From the NCBI RefSeq assembly GCF_029168945.1, contig NC_083602.1:8801850-8865849 (forward strand): a DNA stretch of 64,000 bases. Reading direction: 5' to 3'. The position numbers were made by a program, and so were the translations under genes. Shown here one piece after another: positions 11,530 through 22,528 of the stretch. Numbering within the stretch: the first letter of the stretch is position 1; each line of letters begins with the position of its first letter. The DNA comes from Cannabis sativa. Lineage: Eukaryota; Streptophyta; Magnoliopsida; Rosales; Cannabaceae. The notes beneath the pieces are model-generated. The model was not told the DNA's origin, did no database searches, and worked only from the letters and a program-made list of their open reading frames with translations.

Positions 11530-12550
11530 ATGCTGTTTAATAATCCTCACCCCAAACCTCAAATATTATATACCTTTGCAAATGAACTCCAAACTGCGAT
11601 GATGACTCTTGGTCAGGGAATCACTTCACACTTGCTCATGATGAACTTGAAATTCCAGAAAGCAACTATGCTGGGAATTGTCTTATCAAGAGAGCAAAGA
11701 GTTCAGTTTGTTCTCATCAGCTTATCATCTGTGTTTAACCAATTTGTTGTATCTTTTATGATTAACAATTGGAACTCGTTCGACATATACATGCTGGATG
11801 CTAAATTGCATGCTTATGAAAGGACATTGTCAGTTGTAAGGAGGTCCCTCTCTAGTACTGCAGACAAGGTCAAAAGAAAAGCTGAGAATATTGAGAAAGA
11901 TTCCTCCGACAATCCTACTACTTGAGGCTCAGTTGAGAAAAATAGAGAAAATGCTTCCACTTCCTTTGATTATCTTTCACAACAGATTGAACCAGCAATA
12001 AGAACAATTCAAGAACAGTTAAGCAGACACATTATTCAATGTTCTTATTATGAATAGAAGGGACATTTTAAATTAAAATTTTCCTGACTTCTCAACACTA
12101 ACGACATAGGTAATGCCTTAATTTTTAAATCATGTGTTTTAGAGAATGACAAATTTATCTGGATCGTTAATTCTGGATCTACTAACCATGTCTATTGTTC
12201 ATTGCAACTGCTTGAAAATTTGAATTATTTAAAACCCGACCCAAAGAGTTGAAACTTAAAGTTAGTAATGGCGAAATGGTATCGATTAGAGCTAGAGGAA
12301 AAGTTAAACTCAAGTTTTAGAACAAATTTTTGAATTTAAACAATATTTTGTTTATTCTAAATTTTAGTAGAAACTTGATTTCTATTTCATGTTTACAATT
12401 GCAACAATATCAATTGAATTTTTCAAGTTTTGATTCTATTATTTCTCGGAAAGATATTCAAATATGTGTGGCTACCATGGAAGAAGGGCTTTATGTTCTT
12501 AGACTAGATGAACATTTTGTACTTAATAACGAACAATTTAAGATAGCTAA
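11530..12550 (+). pseudogene. Copia-1 gag, protease and pre-integrase, decayed
   Basis: Gag is open from the ATG at 11530 to 11925 (about 131 residues), with the Copia gag motif block LSSVFNQFVVSFM followed by LDAKLHAYE. After the stop, a degenerate zinc knuckle (CSYYE-stop-KGHFK) is found near 12035. The protease motif WIVNSGSTNHV lies near 12160; the catalytic Asp of DSG/DSGST is changed to Asn. A GAG-pre-integrase segment (NILFILNFSRNLISISCL) is open at 12330-12550. Normally these form one polyprotein for particle assembly and processing. Here stops and a frame change break it, and Gypsy-A interrupts it before the integrase core. It is not functional. Confidence 0.85.
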
Positions 12551-13083
12551 TGTAATACCCAAAGGTTTAATAACTGGATTAGCAACCCTAACTAGATTAA
12601 TTATGTATTAATTAATGAGGAATTATATTATTATATAATTTAATATGTGAAATTGTAATTTTGACCCCGTTGGTGTGTCAGGGGTATTTTTGTAATTTTG
12701 ACCCGAGAAGGGTAAAATTGTAATTTTATGATATAATGTGTTTATGGACTATATTATTATATAGTATGTTTAGTCTATCTATCTACAGGTATTTTCTGAC
12801 AAGTCGGTGCGGTATAGTCACAACCGAGTATTTTAGACCAAATCGGGTTCGGGGCCCAAAATACATTTTTCAGGATTTATTTGTGGCACTTATGTGATAA
12901 ATAGAAATTGTGATTTATATGATTTGTATGTGTCTGTATGAAATGACATATATACCCATTTATTGTGTTTATGCTTATTTGAGTGCCTTGAGGGTAATTT
13001 TGTCATTTCACCACCTAATCCATTTTCATCAAAAAGGAAATATGATTTTATTAAAATTAGAAAAATAATTTTTAGGTTTTAAC

Positions 13084-13432
13084 TGTTGGAAATTATTTTA
13101 CCAGGATCTTAGATCTACTCACAAGTATGTTGATTAACACCCTAAATATGAACTTTCTAAAACGATGAAATAAACACGTATAAAGTTTAGGAAACCTTAC
13201 ATTGGGTGCAACGGAATTAAATGACTCCTTCCGTTCAGATCTCTAACCCTTGTATCCTTTCTGTCGCAGAGTATTATCAAGATCTGAACTTGGATCTCTT
13301 TCGCTGAATCTTTGATGCTGAAACTCCTTTTGCTGAAAATCTTTCTTCACGATCTTCCTCACTATGATTGAGGTATTGCTTGCTGTGTGTGGGCACTACT
13401 CTAATCACTAAGGGGTTTCAAAATATGAAGGA

Positions 13433-13467
<35 letters not shown>

Positions 13468-14991
13468 TGGCAGCCGAAGGTAGAGAGAGAGGCTCAGGTT
13501 TTTTCTGAATGAGAAGTGCAATTTTCTTGAAGCCTTCACTACCTATTTATAGCATTCCACTAGGGTTAGGTTTGAATTATTTGGCATTAAAATAATGAAA
13601 ATATCAGAGGATAAATCCTATAAAAGTGGTCGGCCATGGCTTATTGGATTTGGGACTCACTTTTTGCAATTTTGCAGTTTTATCACTTTTGCATCTCATT
13701 TTCTCAAAAACGCCAATTTTCTAAATCAACCATGTAAATGCCAATTCTAACTATTTAATAACTATAAATAATTATTAAATAATATTGTCATTTATTATAT
13801 TTAATTAATTGAACCATACAAAGTATCATAATTAACAAATATGCCCATAACAACTCTTTCTTTACAATTTCACCCTTACTTAGTGAAAAATTCACAAATG
13901 GACATAGTCTAACTTGAGAATTATAATTGATTAATCAAAACCAATTACATGAGTCTTACAAGCAATATTATCTCAACTAGTGTGGGGACCATGGGTCTAT
14001 ATAACCGAGCTTCCAATAAGTAGATCAAGAATTTATCACTAAAATTCACTAACTTATTAATTCTTCGTTGAATCCACGCATAGAACTTAGAATTGCACTC
14101 TCAGTATATAGAATGCTCTATATGTTCCACCATATAGACACATCATTAGTTATCCATTGTTATAATCCTAATTTGATCAATGATCCTCTATATGAATGAT
14201 CTACACTGTAAAGGGATTAGATTACCGTTACACCCTACTATGTATTTTATCCTTAAAATACTTGACCCCGTATCAATGATATTTCAGCTTATGTGAAATG
14301 AGTACTCCACCATTTATGTTCGTTTGGTCAAGCTCGAAGGAGAGCATCCTTTGCTTACTATTCGCCAGATAGAAGCTATAGATTCCATGTTTATGTTAGC
14401 GCTCCCACTCAATTGCACTACCGTGTTCCCAAAATGTACGTATCACCCTGACCTAAAAGTAGTCTTAACTAACAAATCAAAGAACACGAATAGCCTTTCA
14501 AGATTGAGTCTAATCATAACAGGATTAAGAACATTTGATCTAGGATCAACTAGGCGATATTGACTTGAATAGATTTTACGGTAAGTTTAATAAATCTAAG
14601 TCAAAGTTCAACATCGGTCCCTTCCGATGCATACTCCATGCATCCAACCTGAGCTTTACTTTAACCAATGTTCTTGAAAGAACATAGCATTTCTCCAAAT
14701 GCAAGTAAACTCTTGTTGTAGATTATCATATCAGTAAAACCTTGTGTTTGATAAATCTAGGAAACTTTATTGACATAGTCATGTTTACTTTCCAAAGTGT
14801 TGACAACACAATAAACAGGATCAAGTATGTGAAAAGGGTTTAAGATGAATTTATAAATCAAATAGACAAGCAATTGATTAAGTGAACCAAAACATACACA
14901 AATGAATGAAAAATACTTCTGTTTCTTTATTGATGTTGAATAAAATAGATTACATTGAAATGGAGTTTTATTTAGTGCATAAAATCCAACA
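13084..14991 (-). mobile_element. Copia-type solo LTR with target duplication TTAAC
   Basis: It is complete from TGTTGGAAATTATTTT to AAATCCAACA, 1908 bp, and flanked on both sides by TTAAC (13079-13083 and 14992-14996). There is no internal retrotransposon sequence, so this is an LTR-LTR recombination product (solo LTR). It sits inside the Gypsy-A LTR. A GA microsatellite (about 13436-13466) lies within its leader region. An 79-codon frame at 14324-14563 recurs in other copies but shows only noise-like variation. Confidence 0.95.
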
Positions 14992-15001
14992 TTAACCCCC
15001 A

Positions 15002-15002
<1 letters not shown>

Positions 15003-15079
<77 letters not shown>

Positions 15080-15086
15080 TCTCTCT
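15003..15086 (+). repeat. (CT)n microsatellite
   Basis: About 80 bases of CT dinucleotide repeat with two CCC interruptions, just to the right of the solo LTR and inside the Gypsy-A LTR. Confidence 0.95.
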
Positions 15087-17612
15087 TCAATTGGCATTTT
15101 CAAATTTTAATTGTGAAGAAAAAGCTTGAATTGGTGTAGCTTTGTGTATGTTTTTCCTTGGGGATGCTTGAGAAATTTGTGGTAATGATCCTTAGCCTTT
15201 TTGATTTATTGATTTCTCAAGTTATGTGATGATTTAAGGTGTTCTTGATGTCCTTTAAATTGTGGATGCATGTTGATGAAATTGAAGGTGATTTTGCTGT
15301 TTGTTGTCTGTTTTGAGCTATTAGAAGTGTGTACATTGCATCTAGATGGTTTTGGTTAAGATTAGGGGTGGTTTATGTTGTGCAAATTTTGATATTTGAT
15401 GTTTAATTTTTGGTGTAAGGCTTTGATGTTCTGAGTTTTGTCTTGAAGCTATGAACTTCAAGTTTGAGCATATGTGTGCAACTTTGGTGTTTAATGTATG
15501 CTTTATTTTGATTGTTATTTTGATTTTTGAGCTTGGTGTGATGCTAAATGAGTACCAATGTAGTTTTGGTTTGGTTCTAGTTGAAGGATTGGATTATGCA
15601 TGGTTTGGTTATGTTTGGTATGAATTTTTAGTTGAATTTTGAAGTGTTGGTAAAAATTGCATTTTAGGGGTTTCACGGCCCCTCATTGCGACCATGATTT
15701 GGCTCCCTGCGGCGTGGGCAGCCAAGTTGTGGCCACAGCAATGCGGCCACGGTTTACCTCGTTGCGGCGAGGCCCTATTTTCTCCAAGAAATTTCGTATA
15801 CTTATTTTTACCATAACTTTTTACTCGGCACTTTATTTTGGACATTCTTAATATCGTTGGAAAGCTCGTTTTGAGCCATATATGTTAATATGTAAATGAA
15901 ATGCCAATTATGTTTTTATGTGAAATTAAATATGGGATTGACCTTATTTGTGATATCTTGGGAACGTGTGACAAGGATTACCGATGCTTGCTTAGGAACA
16001 CTCGAGGGATTTGGAATCTTCACATACTTAAATTACTAGGTAAGGCAGTAAACTAGCACGTAGAGTTTAGGATAGTGGCACCCATGTATGTTATTTGTGT
16101 ATGCTATGCGAGAAACTAAGATTAGAGTTATTACCCTAAACTTAGCGGTTATGTGGTCTAGGGTTATTAACCTAGTATTTAAATAATTTTGAATGCAATA
16201 TTATATGATATATGTTGAGATAAAAGAATTATGCGTGCATGGCATAATTAGGTTAGACTCAGTAATTAGATCGAGATAAATTACTCTAAGGCCTTAATGT
16301 AGATAGACGTGTGAGCGTAACACGTAGGTCTATGTCAAATAGATAAACCATTGTTGTGTGTTGTGGTGAATGACCAAATTTGAGTTTGAAAACTCAAACT
16401 TTTGTCAATAATGGCATGTTTTGATTTTGTGTAAATTTCTGGGTTTTACTGCTTGGAATATGTTGTGGGATGTTGTATTAGGTGTTTTGGAAAGTTTGGT
16501 AAGGTTTGGACACATTTTGGACTACTTGGGCAAACCTAGTGCAAACTGGTGAACTGATTTGCCAGGTCCTGTAAAACTGGTTAATCGGTTTTGGGACAGG
16601 TTTCCCGAGCAATCCATTTTTTTTTATTCGTGTTAGTTTTAGAGCCTTGGTTTGGTGATTTCGTGTTGCTTAGGGTATTGTAGTTTTAGTTGTCGATAGC
16701 AGAACCTTTAGTTAAAGGTTTGGGTTTCTCGGACTAGGGTTTTGGTGCATCATTTACCCATTTATGTTATGTGATTAGGGCATCCATCTAGCGCGAAGTT
16801 TTCCGTTCAGGTCGGCCAACTTACTTGAATTCGGAAACGAGGTAAGAATAGCATAGAACATATGATATATATATATGCGAATGTATGAATGTGTGATATA
16901 TATACGCATGCTTGTTATGGTTAGTACACTACCAACACTTGTACGAATGTGGTACAAAGTGCATTGGTATAGTGTACAATGTTTAAAGAGTATGTTACGG
17001 TGTAACTAGCACAAGTACGAAAAAGTACAGGGTGTGTGTGGTACAAGACTTTATGGTCCTCGGGGTACGAGATAATCCTTACCAACACTCATACAGTATT
17101 GGTACGTAGTGTATGTGGTACAGTGGCTGTACCCTAGTAAAGAACATTCTTACTCATTTGTTAAGCCTTTTAAATAGGTGTATGGGTGCCTGGATACAAG
17201 TCGATATTATATTATTTGTTATATGCTTTTCTTACTGAGTCTGTCAACTCACAGTTATTATTTCCATGTGTAGGTAAAGGAAATGCGAAGGCTGAATAGG
17301 AGTGAGCTTCAAGCTAGGATTGTTTTTGTACATGTCATGGTGGCACGACCTGGAGTATTCGGTCTCAGGACATCTGGGGCTTTATTTTGTAGTCGCTATG
17401 CGACAAGACTAAATATATTTTCATAATATTGTAAAAGTTTAAATACGGGATCCTTACTTTTGTAAATAAATGTGTAAATGTTTATAAAGTTTAACAATTA
17501 ATTCTAAAGTTTTAATTTGACACGATTTTCAAGAAAGATCTTTTGATTAACAAAGGTGGTACTGTAATTGAAAAAATCACTGTAGCGCCTAAGTATCAGG
17601 GCGTTAAAATTT

Positions 17613-17625
17613 TGGTATTAGAGCC
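17613..17625 (+). other. Gypsy-A primer binding site
   Basis: TGGTATTAGAGCC, one mismatch from the initiator tRNA-Met site TGGTATCAGAGCC, four bases after the LTR end. Confidence 0.8.
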
Positions 17626-18494
17626 GCCATATTTGTCTACCAAAGATTGCCAAGAAATATACAATCATCATCAGAGAAAAGCTCGGGTCACGGTTCGGTA
17701 AGCCTTTACTTGTTTAGTATTGTATGTGATTAGTAAAACATATTACGAAGCATAGTAGTTTATAATTTTTTATTTTAATGCGTTGCCTTAAAATTCATAA
17801 GAGCATTATAAAGTCTATATGATCGTTGTCTGACTTGCCTGACTTATGGGTTCGCAGGCTATGTCCTACTAATAGACGCACAGAAAAATACAAGGATTCA
17901 AAGTAATAGGGTCGAGACTAGAGGCTGTTAGGGAAATTAAATTCCCCGAAATCCCCTTGAACGTGGCAGAGGTTGTGGAATGTTTCAGGGTGGTCAACAT
18001 GAAAACCCACCTCAAGCTCCTCTAGGTTGGGAGCAAAGATTTGCAAAAATGCAAGATCATATTCTCCAACAAGATGAAGAAATTCCGAGAGTAAGGCAGT
18101 AGGGTCCTTTTGCATTGCCTCCACCACAAGTTCAGGCTGCTTTAATTCTTGCGGTGCCAGCAAAACAACCTGTTGCTGGCAACCGTATAAAGCCATTGTA
18201 TGAGAAGTTTCACAAGCGAGCACCTCCAGTTTTTCTAGGAGGTCCGGATGTAATGATGGTTGAGCATGGCTCACGGTGACAAAGATAATTATGAATTTCA
18301 TGGGGGTTGTTGGAAATGACCGGGTGACTTGTTCCACCTTTCAGTTCCAGGAAGATGCGCCCGTGTGGTTGGAATTAGTGTTCCTCACCCAAGAGGTCAC
18401 TCTTATGACTTGGGAAGAGTTTTGAGATTTTTTCAACCATAAGTATTACAATGAGGCAGTCCGGAAAGCTAAGTGGAAAGAATTTATCAAGTTG
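17626..18494 (+). pseudogene. Gypsy-A leader and truncated gag
   Basis: The leader (17626-17870) matches that of Gypsy-C, including TCATCAGAGAAAGCTCGG-type sequence and the CAGGCTA(T/A)GTCCTA run before the gag start. From about 17875 the translation in shifting frames matches Gypsy gag: an Arg/Gly-rich N-terminus, PPQAPLGWEQRFAKMQD, the coiled-coil QQDEEI block, and the retrotrans-gag domain from [10 protein letters not shown] through FQFQEDAPVW to YYNEAVRKAKWKEF. Several stops and frameshifts break it. The sequence stops abruptly at about 18494, where a minus-strand Gypsy LTR begins, so protease and polymerase are lost. Confidence 0.8.
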
Positions 18495-18880
18495 GTTTCT
18501 TTAACCTCAAAAGTTAAACAGTTATAAGCCTAGGGGTAAAATGGTCAAAAACTATAACCCCGCACAACCTTTGTATTTATTTTCTCCAAAATATATCCCA
18601 CTAAGAAATAAGGTTCTAAACTTACCCATGTGATCAAACTAGCCAGCCATCGCGTTTTTCGTTGTCGTTGTGCAAAAATTACAAAAATAACATATTTCAC
18701 ATATAATTCAAATAATACACTTAGAGTTTATATAAAATATCCAGGGTTGATAAATTATAACTCTAATGCCCTTTCCAAAAATGGGACCCACAAATAATTA
18801 AATTCATAAGTAATCATAAAATTACCAATAATTAATTGTAATTGCCTTTACTAATTCAAATTAAAAATGTGGTCATTACA
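18495..18880 (-). repeat. Gypsy-B 3' LTR, truncated
   Basis: The first ~385 bp of a minus-strand Gypsy LTR: it reads TGTAATGACCACATTTTTAA from 18880 leftwards and matches the right-hand LTR at 42392. The remaining ~1.6 kb of the LTR is missing, and Gypsy-A gag abuts it. The complement of a polypurine tract (ATCCCCCCG-type, 18883-18893) lies immediately inside the element, confirming orientation. Confidence 0.85.
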
Positions 18881-20047
18881 ATTATCCCCCCGTAAAAAGG
18901 ATTTTGTCCTCGAAATCTAATGTGAATAACTCTGGATATTGAGTCCTCATATGGGACTCTAACTCCCAGGCGGCTTCCTCCACCTTGTTGTTTCTCCAGA
19001 GCACTTTGACCAAAGAATATGGGCTTCTTCCAAAGAACTTTCTCCTTCCTAGCAAGGATAGGAACTGACTGTTCTTCGTAAGATAAGTTTGGTTGTAGTT
19101 CAAGGGCTTCGTAAGTCAAGACATGAGTCTGGTCTGAACATATTTCCTCAACATTGAAATATGAAATACATTATGAACAACCAATAGTGCTGGTAGTAAG
19201 ACTAGCTGATACGCTACCTACCCGACCTTCTTGAGTATCTGAAATGGCCCAAAGAACCTAAGACTTAACTTACCCCTCTTCCCGAAGCATCTAATACCTT
19301 TCACTGGTGAAACCCGCAGGAAAACATGTTTCCCTACCTGAAATGTAACATCTCTGCGCTTCGGATCAGCATAACCTTTCTGCTTACTCTACGAATTTAA
19401 CTTACCTTACAACATCTCATAGGGAGCCATCCCTATTGTACACTTGTAGCTATTGTTGTAGGAGAATTCAATTAGAGGCAAGTACTTACTCCAAGAACCC
19501 TCAAAGTCCATGACAAAGGCTCGCAGTAAATCTTCCAGTATTTGAATTATTCTTTCTGATTGACCATCCATCTGAGGGTGGAAAACTGTGTTAAACTTCA
19601 GCTTTGTACCCATAGCTTTCTGAAGACTCACCCAAAATGTTGATGTAAACTTTGGATCTCTGTGCGAAACAATGGGTTTAGGAGCTCCATGGAGACAAAC
19701 TATCTCCTTTACATACAGTTCAACATACTGACCTACTACATAAGTAACTTTCATTGGCAGAAAGTGAGCTGATTTTATGAATCTATCCACTATAACCCAT
19801 ACTTAAGCATACATTCCTGTGGTTCAAGGCCAACCAGTTTTAAAATCTATTGCAATGTCCTCCCACTTCCACTCAAGAAGGGCTAATGATTGCAATAACC
19901 TTGCCGGCCTTTGATGTTTAGCTTTAATTTGCTGCCAGGTTAAGCACTGGACACGAATTCTGCCACATCTCTTTTCATCCCATACCACCAGAAGTAGGGT
20001 TTTAAATCTTGATATATTTTGGTGGTTGCCGGATGCAATGAATAAGG
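18881..20047 (-). pseudogene. Gypsy-B integrase and C-terminal region, decayed
   Basis: Minus strand, from 20047: the integrase zinc-binding region (SLHPATTKIYQDLKPYFWWYG, MKRDV), the catalytic core (intact frame 19790-19407: DRFIKSAHFLPMKV, KEIVCLHGAPKPIVSHRDP, MDGQSERIIQILEDLL, EFSYNNSY) and the C-terminal chromodomain-like region (TYEALELQPNLSYEEQ, near 19110). Two frames overlap at 18882-19119, showing a frameshift. The second catalytic Asp (normally in VSDRDPKF) is His (VSHRDP), so the enzyme would be dead even without the breaks. It continues the element whose gag and protease lie at 38582-39995. Confidence 0.85.
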
Positions 20048-21834
20048 TGTTGGAAATTATTTTACCAGGATCTTAGATCTACTCACAAGTATGTTGATTA
20101 ACACCCTAAATATGAACTTTCTAAAACGATGAAATAAACACATATAAAGTTTAGTAAACCTTACATTGAGTGCATCGAAATATAATGACTCCTTCCGTTT
20201 AGATATCTAGCCCTTGATTCCTTTCTGTAGCAGAGCATTATCAATATCTGAACCTGGATCTCTTTCTCTGATTCTTTAGTGCTAAAGCTCCTTCTTGTTG
20301 AAAGTCTTTCTTCACGATCTTCCTCACTATGATTGAGGTATCCCTTGCTGTGTGTGGGCACTCACTCATTCACTCAAGGAATTCAAAATATTGAAGAAGA
20401 AAAGAAGAGGGAAGTGGCGGCTAAAGATAGGGAGAGAGAGAGGCTCAGCTTTTTTAGAATCAGAAGTGAAATTTTCCTGAAGCCTTCACTATCTATTTAT
20501 AGCATTCCACTAGGGTTAGGTTTAAATTATTTGGCAATAAAATAATGAAAATCTCAGTTTAAATTCCCTACAAAAGTGGCCGGCCCTATACATGTGGATT
20601 TGGGCCTCACTTTTTGCAATTTTGCAGTTTTATCTTTTCTGCATCTGATTTTCTCAAAAACGCCAATTTTCTAATTCAACCATTTAAATGCCAATTCCAA
20701 CTATTTAATAACTATAAATAATTATTAAATAATATTGTTATTTATCATATTTATTAATTGAACCATACAAAGTATCATAATTAACAAATATGCCCCTAAA
20801 ACTCTATCTTTACAATTTCGCCCTTACTTAGTGAAAAAATTCACAAATAGACATAGTCTAATTTGAGAATTATAATTGATTAATCAAAACCAATTATATG
20901 AGTCTTACAAGCAATATTATCTCAACTAGTGCGGGGACCATGGGTCTATATAACCGAGCTTCCAATAAGTAGATCAAGAATTTATTACTAAAATTCACTA
21001 ACTTATTAATTCTTCGTTGAATCCACGCATAGAACTTAGAATTGCAGTCTCAGTATATAGAATGCTCTATATGTTCCACCATATAGACACATCATTAGTT
21101 ATCCATTGTTATAATCCTAATTTGATCAATGATCCTCCATATGAATGATCTACACTGTAAAGGGATTAGATTACCGTTACACCATACAATGTATTTAATC
21201 CTTAAAACACTTAACCCCGTATAAATGATATTTCAGCTTATGTGAAATGAGATCTCCACCATTTATTTTCGTTTGGTCAAGCTCGAAGGAGATCATCCTT
21301 TACTTACTATTCGCCAGATAGAAGCTATAGATTCCATGTTTATGTTAGCGCTCCCACTCAATTGCACTACCGTGTTCCCAAAATGTACGTATCACCTTGA
21401 CCTAAAAGTAGGCTTAACTAACAAATCAAAGAACACGAATAGCCTCTGGAGATTGAGCCTAATCATAAAAGGATTAAGATCATTTGATCTAGGATCAACT
21501 AGGCGATATTGACTTGAATAGATATTACGGTAAGTTTAATAAATCTAAGTCAAAGTTCAACATCAGTCCCTTCCGATGCATACTCCATGCATCCAACCTG
21601 AGCTTTACTTTAACCAATGCTCTGGAAAGAACATAGCACTTCTCCAAATGCAAGTAAACTCTGTTGTAGATTATCATATCAGTAAAACCCTGTGTCTGAT
21701 AAATCTAGGAAACTTTATTCACATAGTCATGTTTACTTTCCAATGTGTTGACAGCACAATAAACAGGATCAAGTATGTGAAAAGTGTTTCAGATGAATTT
21801 ATACATTATGTACATATAATCATGAAATAAATCA
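20048..21834 (-). repeat. Copia-type LTR, minus orientation, truncated
   Basis: It starts TGTTGGAAATTATTTTACC and follows the 13084 solo LTR closely for about 1.79 kb. It ends within the ATAATCATGAAATAAATCATG segment, about 100 bp before the LTR would finish. The next bases are internal Copia sequence; both sides share CATGAAA, suggesting a microhomology junction. Confidence 0.85.
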
Positions 21835-22528
21835 TGAAAGAATTCCTTAAATCAACAGTGAGAGGTCTTAGATATGCTTTTGTATGCCTTAGACCAGACA
21901 CCTGCTGTTGAGTGGGAGTAATGAGTAGGTATCAGATTAATCCAGGAGAAGAACATTGGAAGACAATCAAGTAAATCTTAAGATAAAGAAGAGGAACTAT
22001 ATGTTAGTCTATAAGGGTGTGTTTAAAACTCTTAGACCACACCATATCAGATTTCGAAATTTGCCTTTGTGCTAGAAAATCTTTCTGATAAGATGGTGAT
22101 TACTCTGGGGGTGGAATAGTGATTTTGGAGAAGTGTAAAAACCTATCTGAAGTCTCTAGGTCTACTAGAGAGAGACTGAATGTTAAAGCTGCAGGAAAGG
22201 TACTTATTCAATCTAAGGAAAGTTCTATACATTTTTGGCATCATTCCAAATTGCCTTAAACTACTAGTGTTAATTTCCTGATTAACCAAAAGTAGTTGCC
22301 AAAGGTATAGAATCTAGTATCCCAAGAGAGTAGACATATAGAGAGGAATTTCACATTATCAATGATTTTGTGATTAAGGAAGAGTAATGGTGGAGAAAAG
22401 GTTGTGTTTAATTCAACCTTTCAGATCCTATTACGAGGAGTTTACTACTACTACACTTGATTTGTATATCGAGGTCTTGAGATTATTTGAAACGCACTTT
22501 TTGTTTTATATTAGTGCAAGTGGGAGTT
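21835..22528 (+). pseudogene. Copia reverse transcriptase/RNase H remnant with polypurine tract
   Basis: This 0.7-kb piece is nearly identical to 30616-31311. Conceptual translation near the start gives KEFLKSTVRGLRYAFVCLRP, matching the late Copia RT block that usually reads SVGSLMYAMLCTRPDI. The rest is full of stops. It ends with a polypurine tract AAGTGGGAG directly before the LTR at 22529, fixing a plus orientation. It has no 5' part of its own. Confidence 0.75.

Larger units (their letters stand above)
12551..17608 (+). repeat. Gypsy-A 5' LTR, interrupted by a Copia solo LTR
   Basis: It begins TGTAATACCC and ends GGCGTTAAA, a mutated form of the family end GGCGTTACA, directly before a primer binding site. 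Excluding the solo LTR it is about 3.1 kb. It shares with Gypsy-C and Gypsy-B the block GGGCATCCATCTAGC, GGTCGGCCAAC, TTGAATTCGGAAA, GGTAAGAA, the ACCAACACTTGTAC/GGTAC repeat cluster (16925-17130), GGTGTATGGG, and GCGACAAGACT near the end. A GC-rich cluster of TGCGGC-containing motifs is at 15685-15775. No coding sequence is evident; the open frames here are short. Confidence 0.8.

Noticed and set aside
14324..14563. 79-codon frame beginning MVKLEG, repeated at 21273, 22947 and 31731
   Set aside because: It recurs only because the LTR recurs. It runs antisense to the element's transcript, has no start context or domain, and differences between copies include stops and amino-acid changes at random positions.
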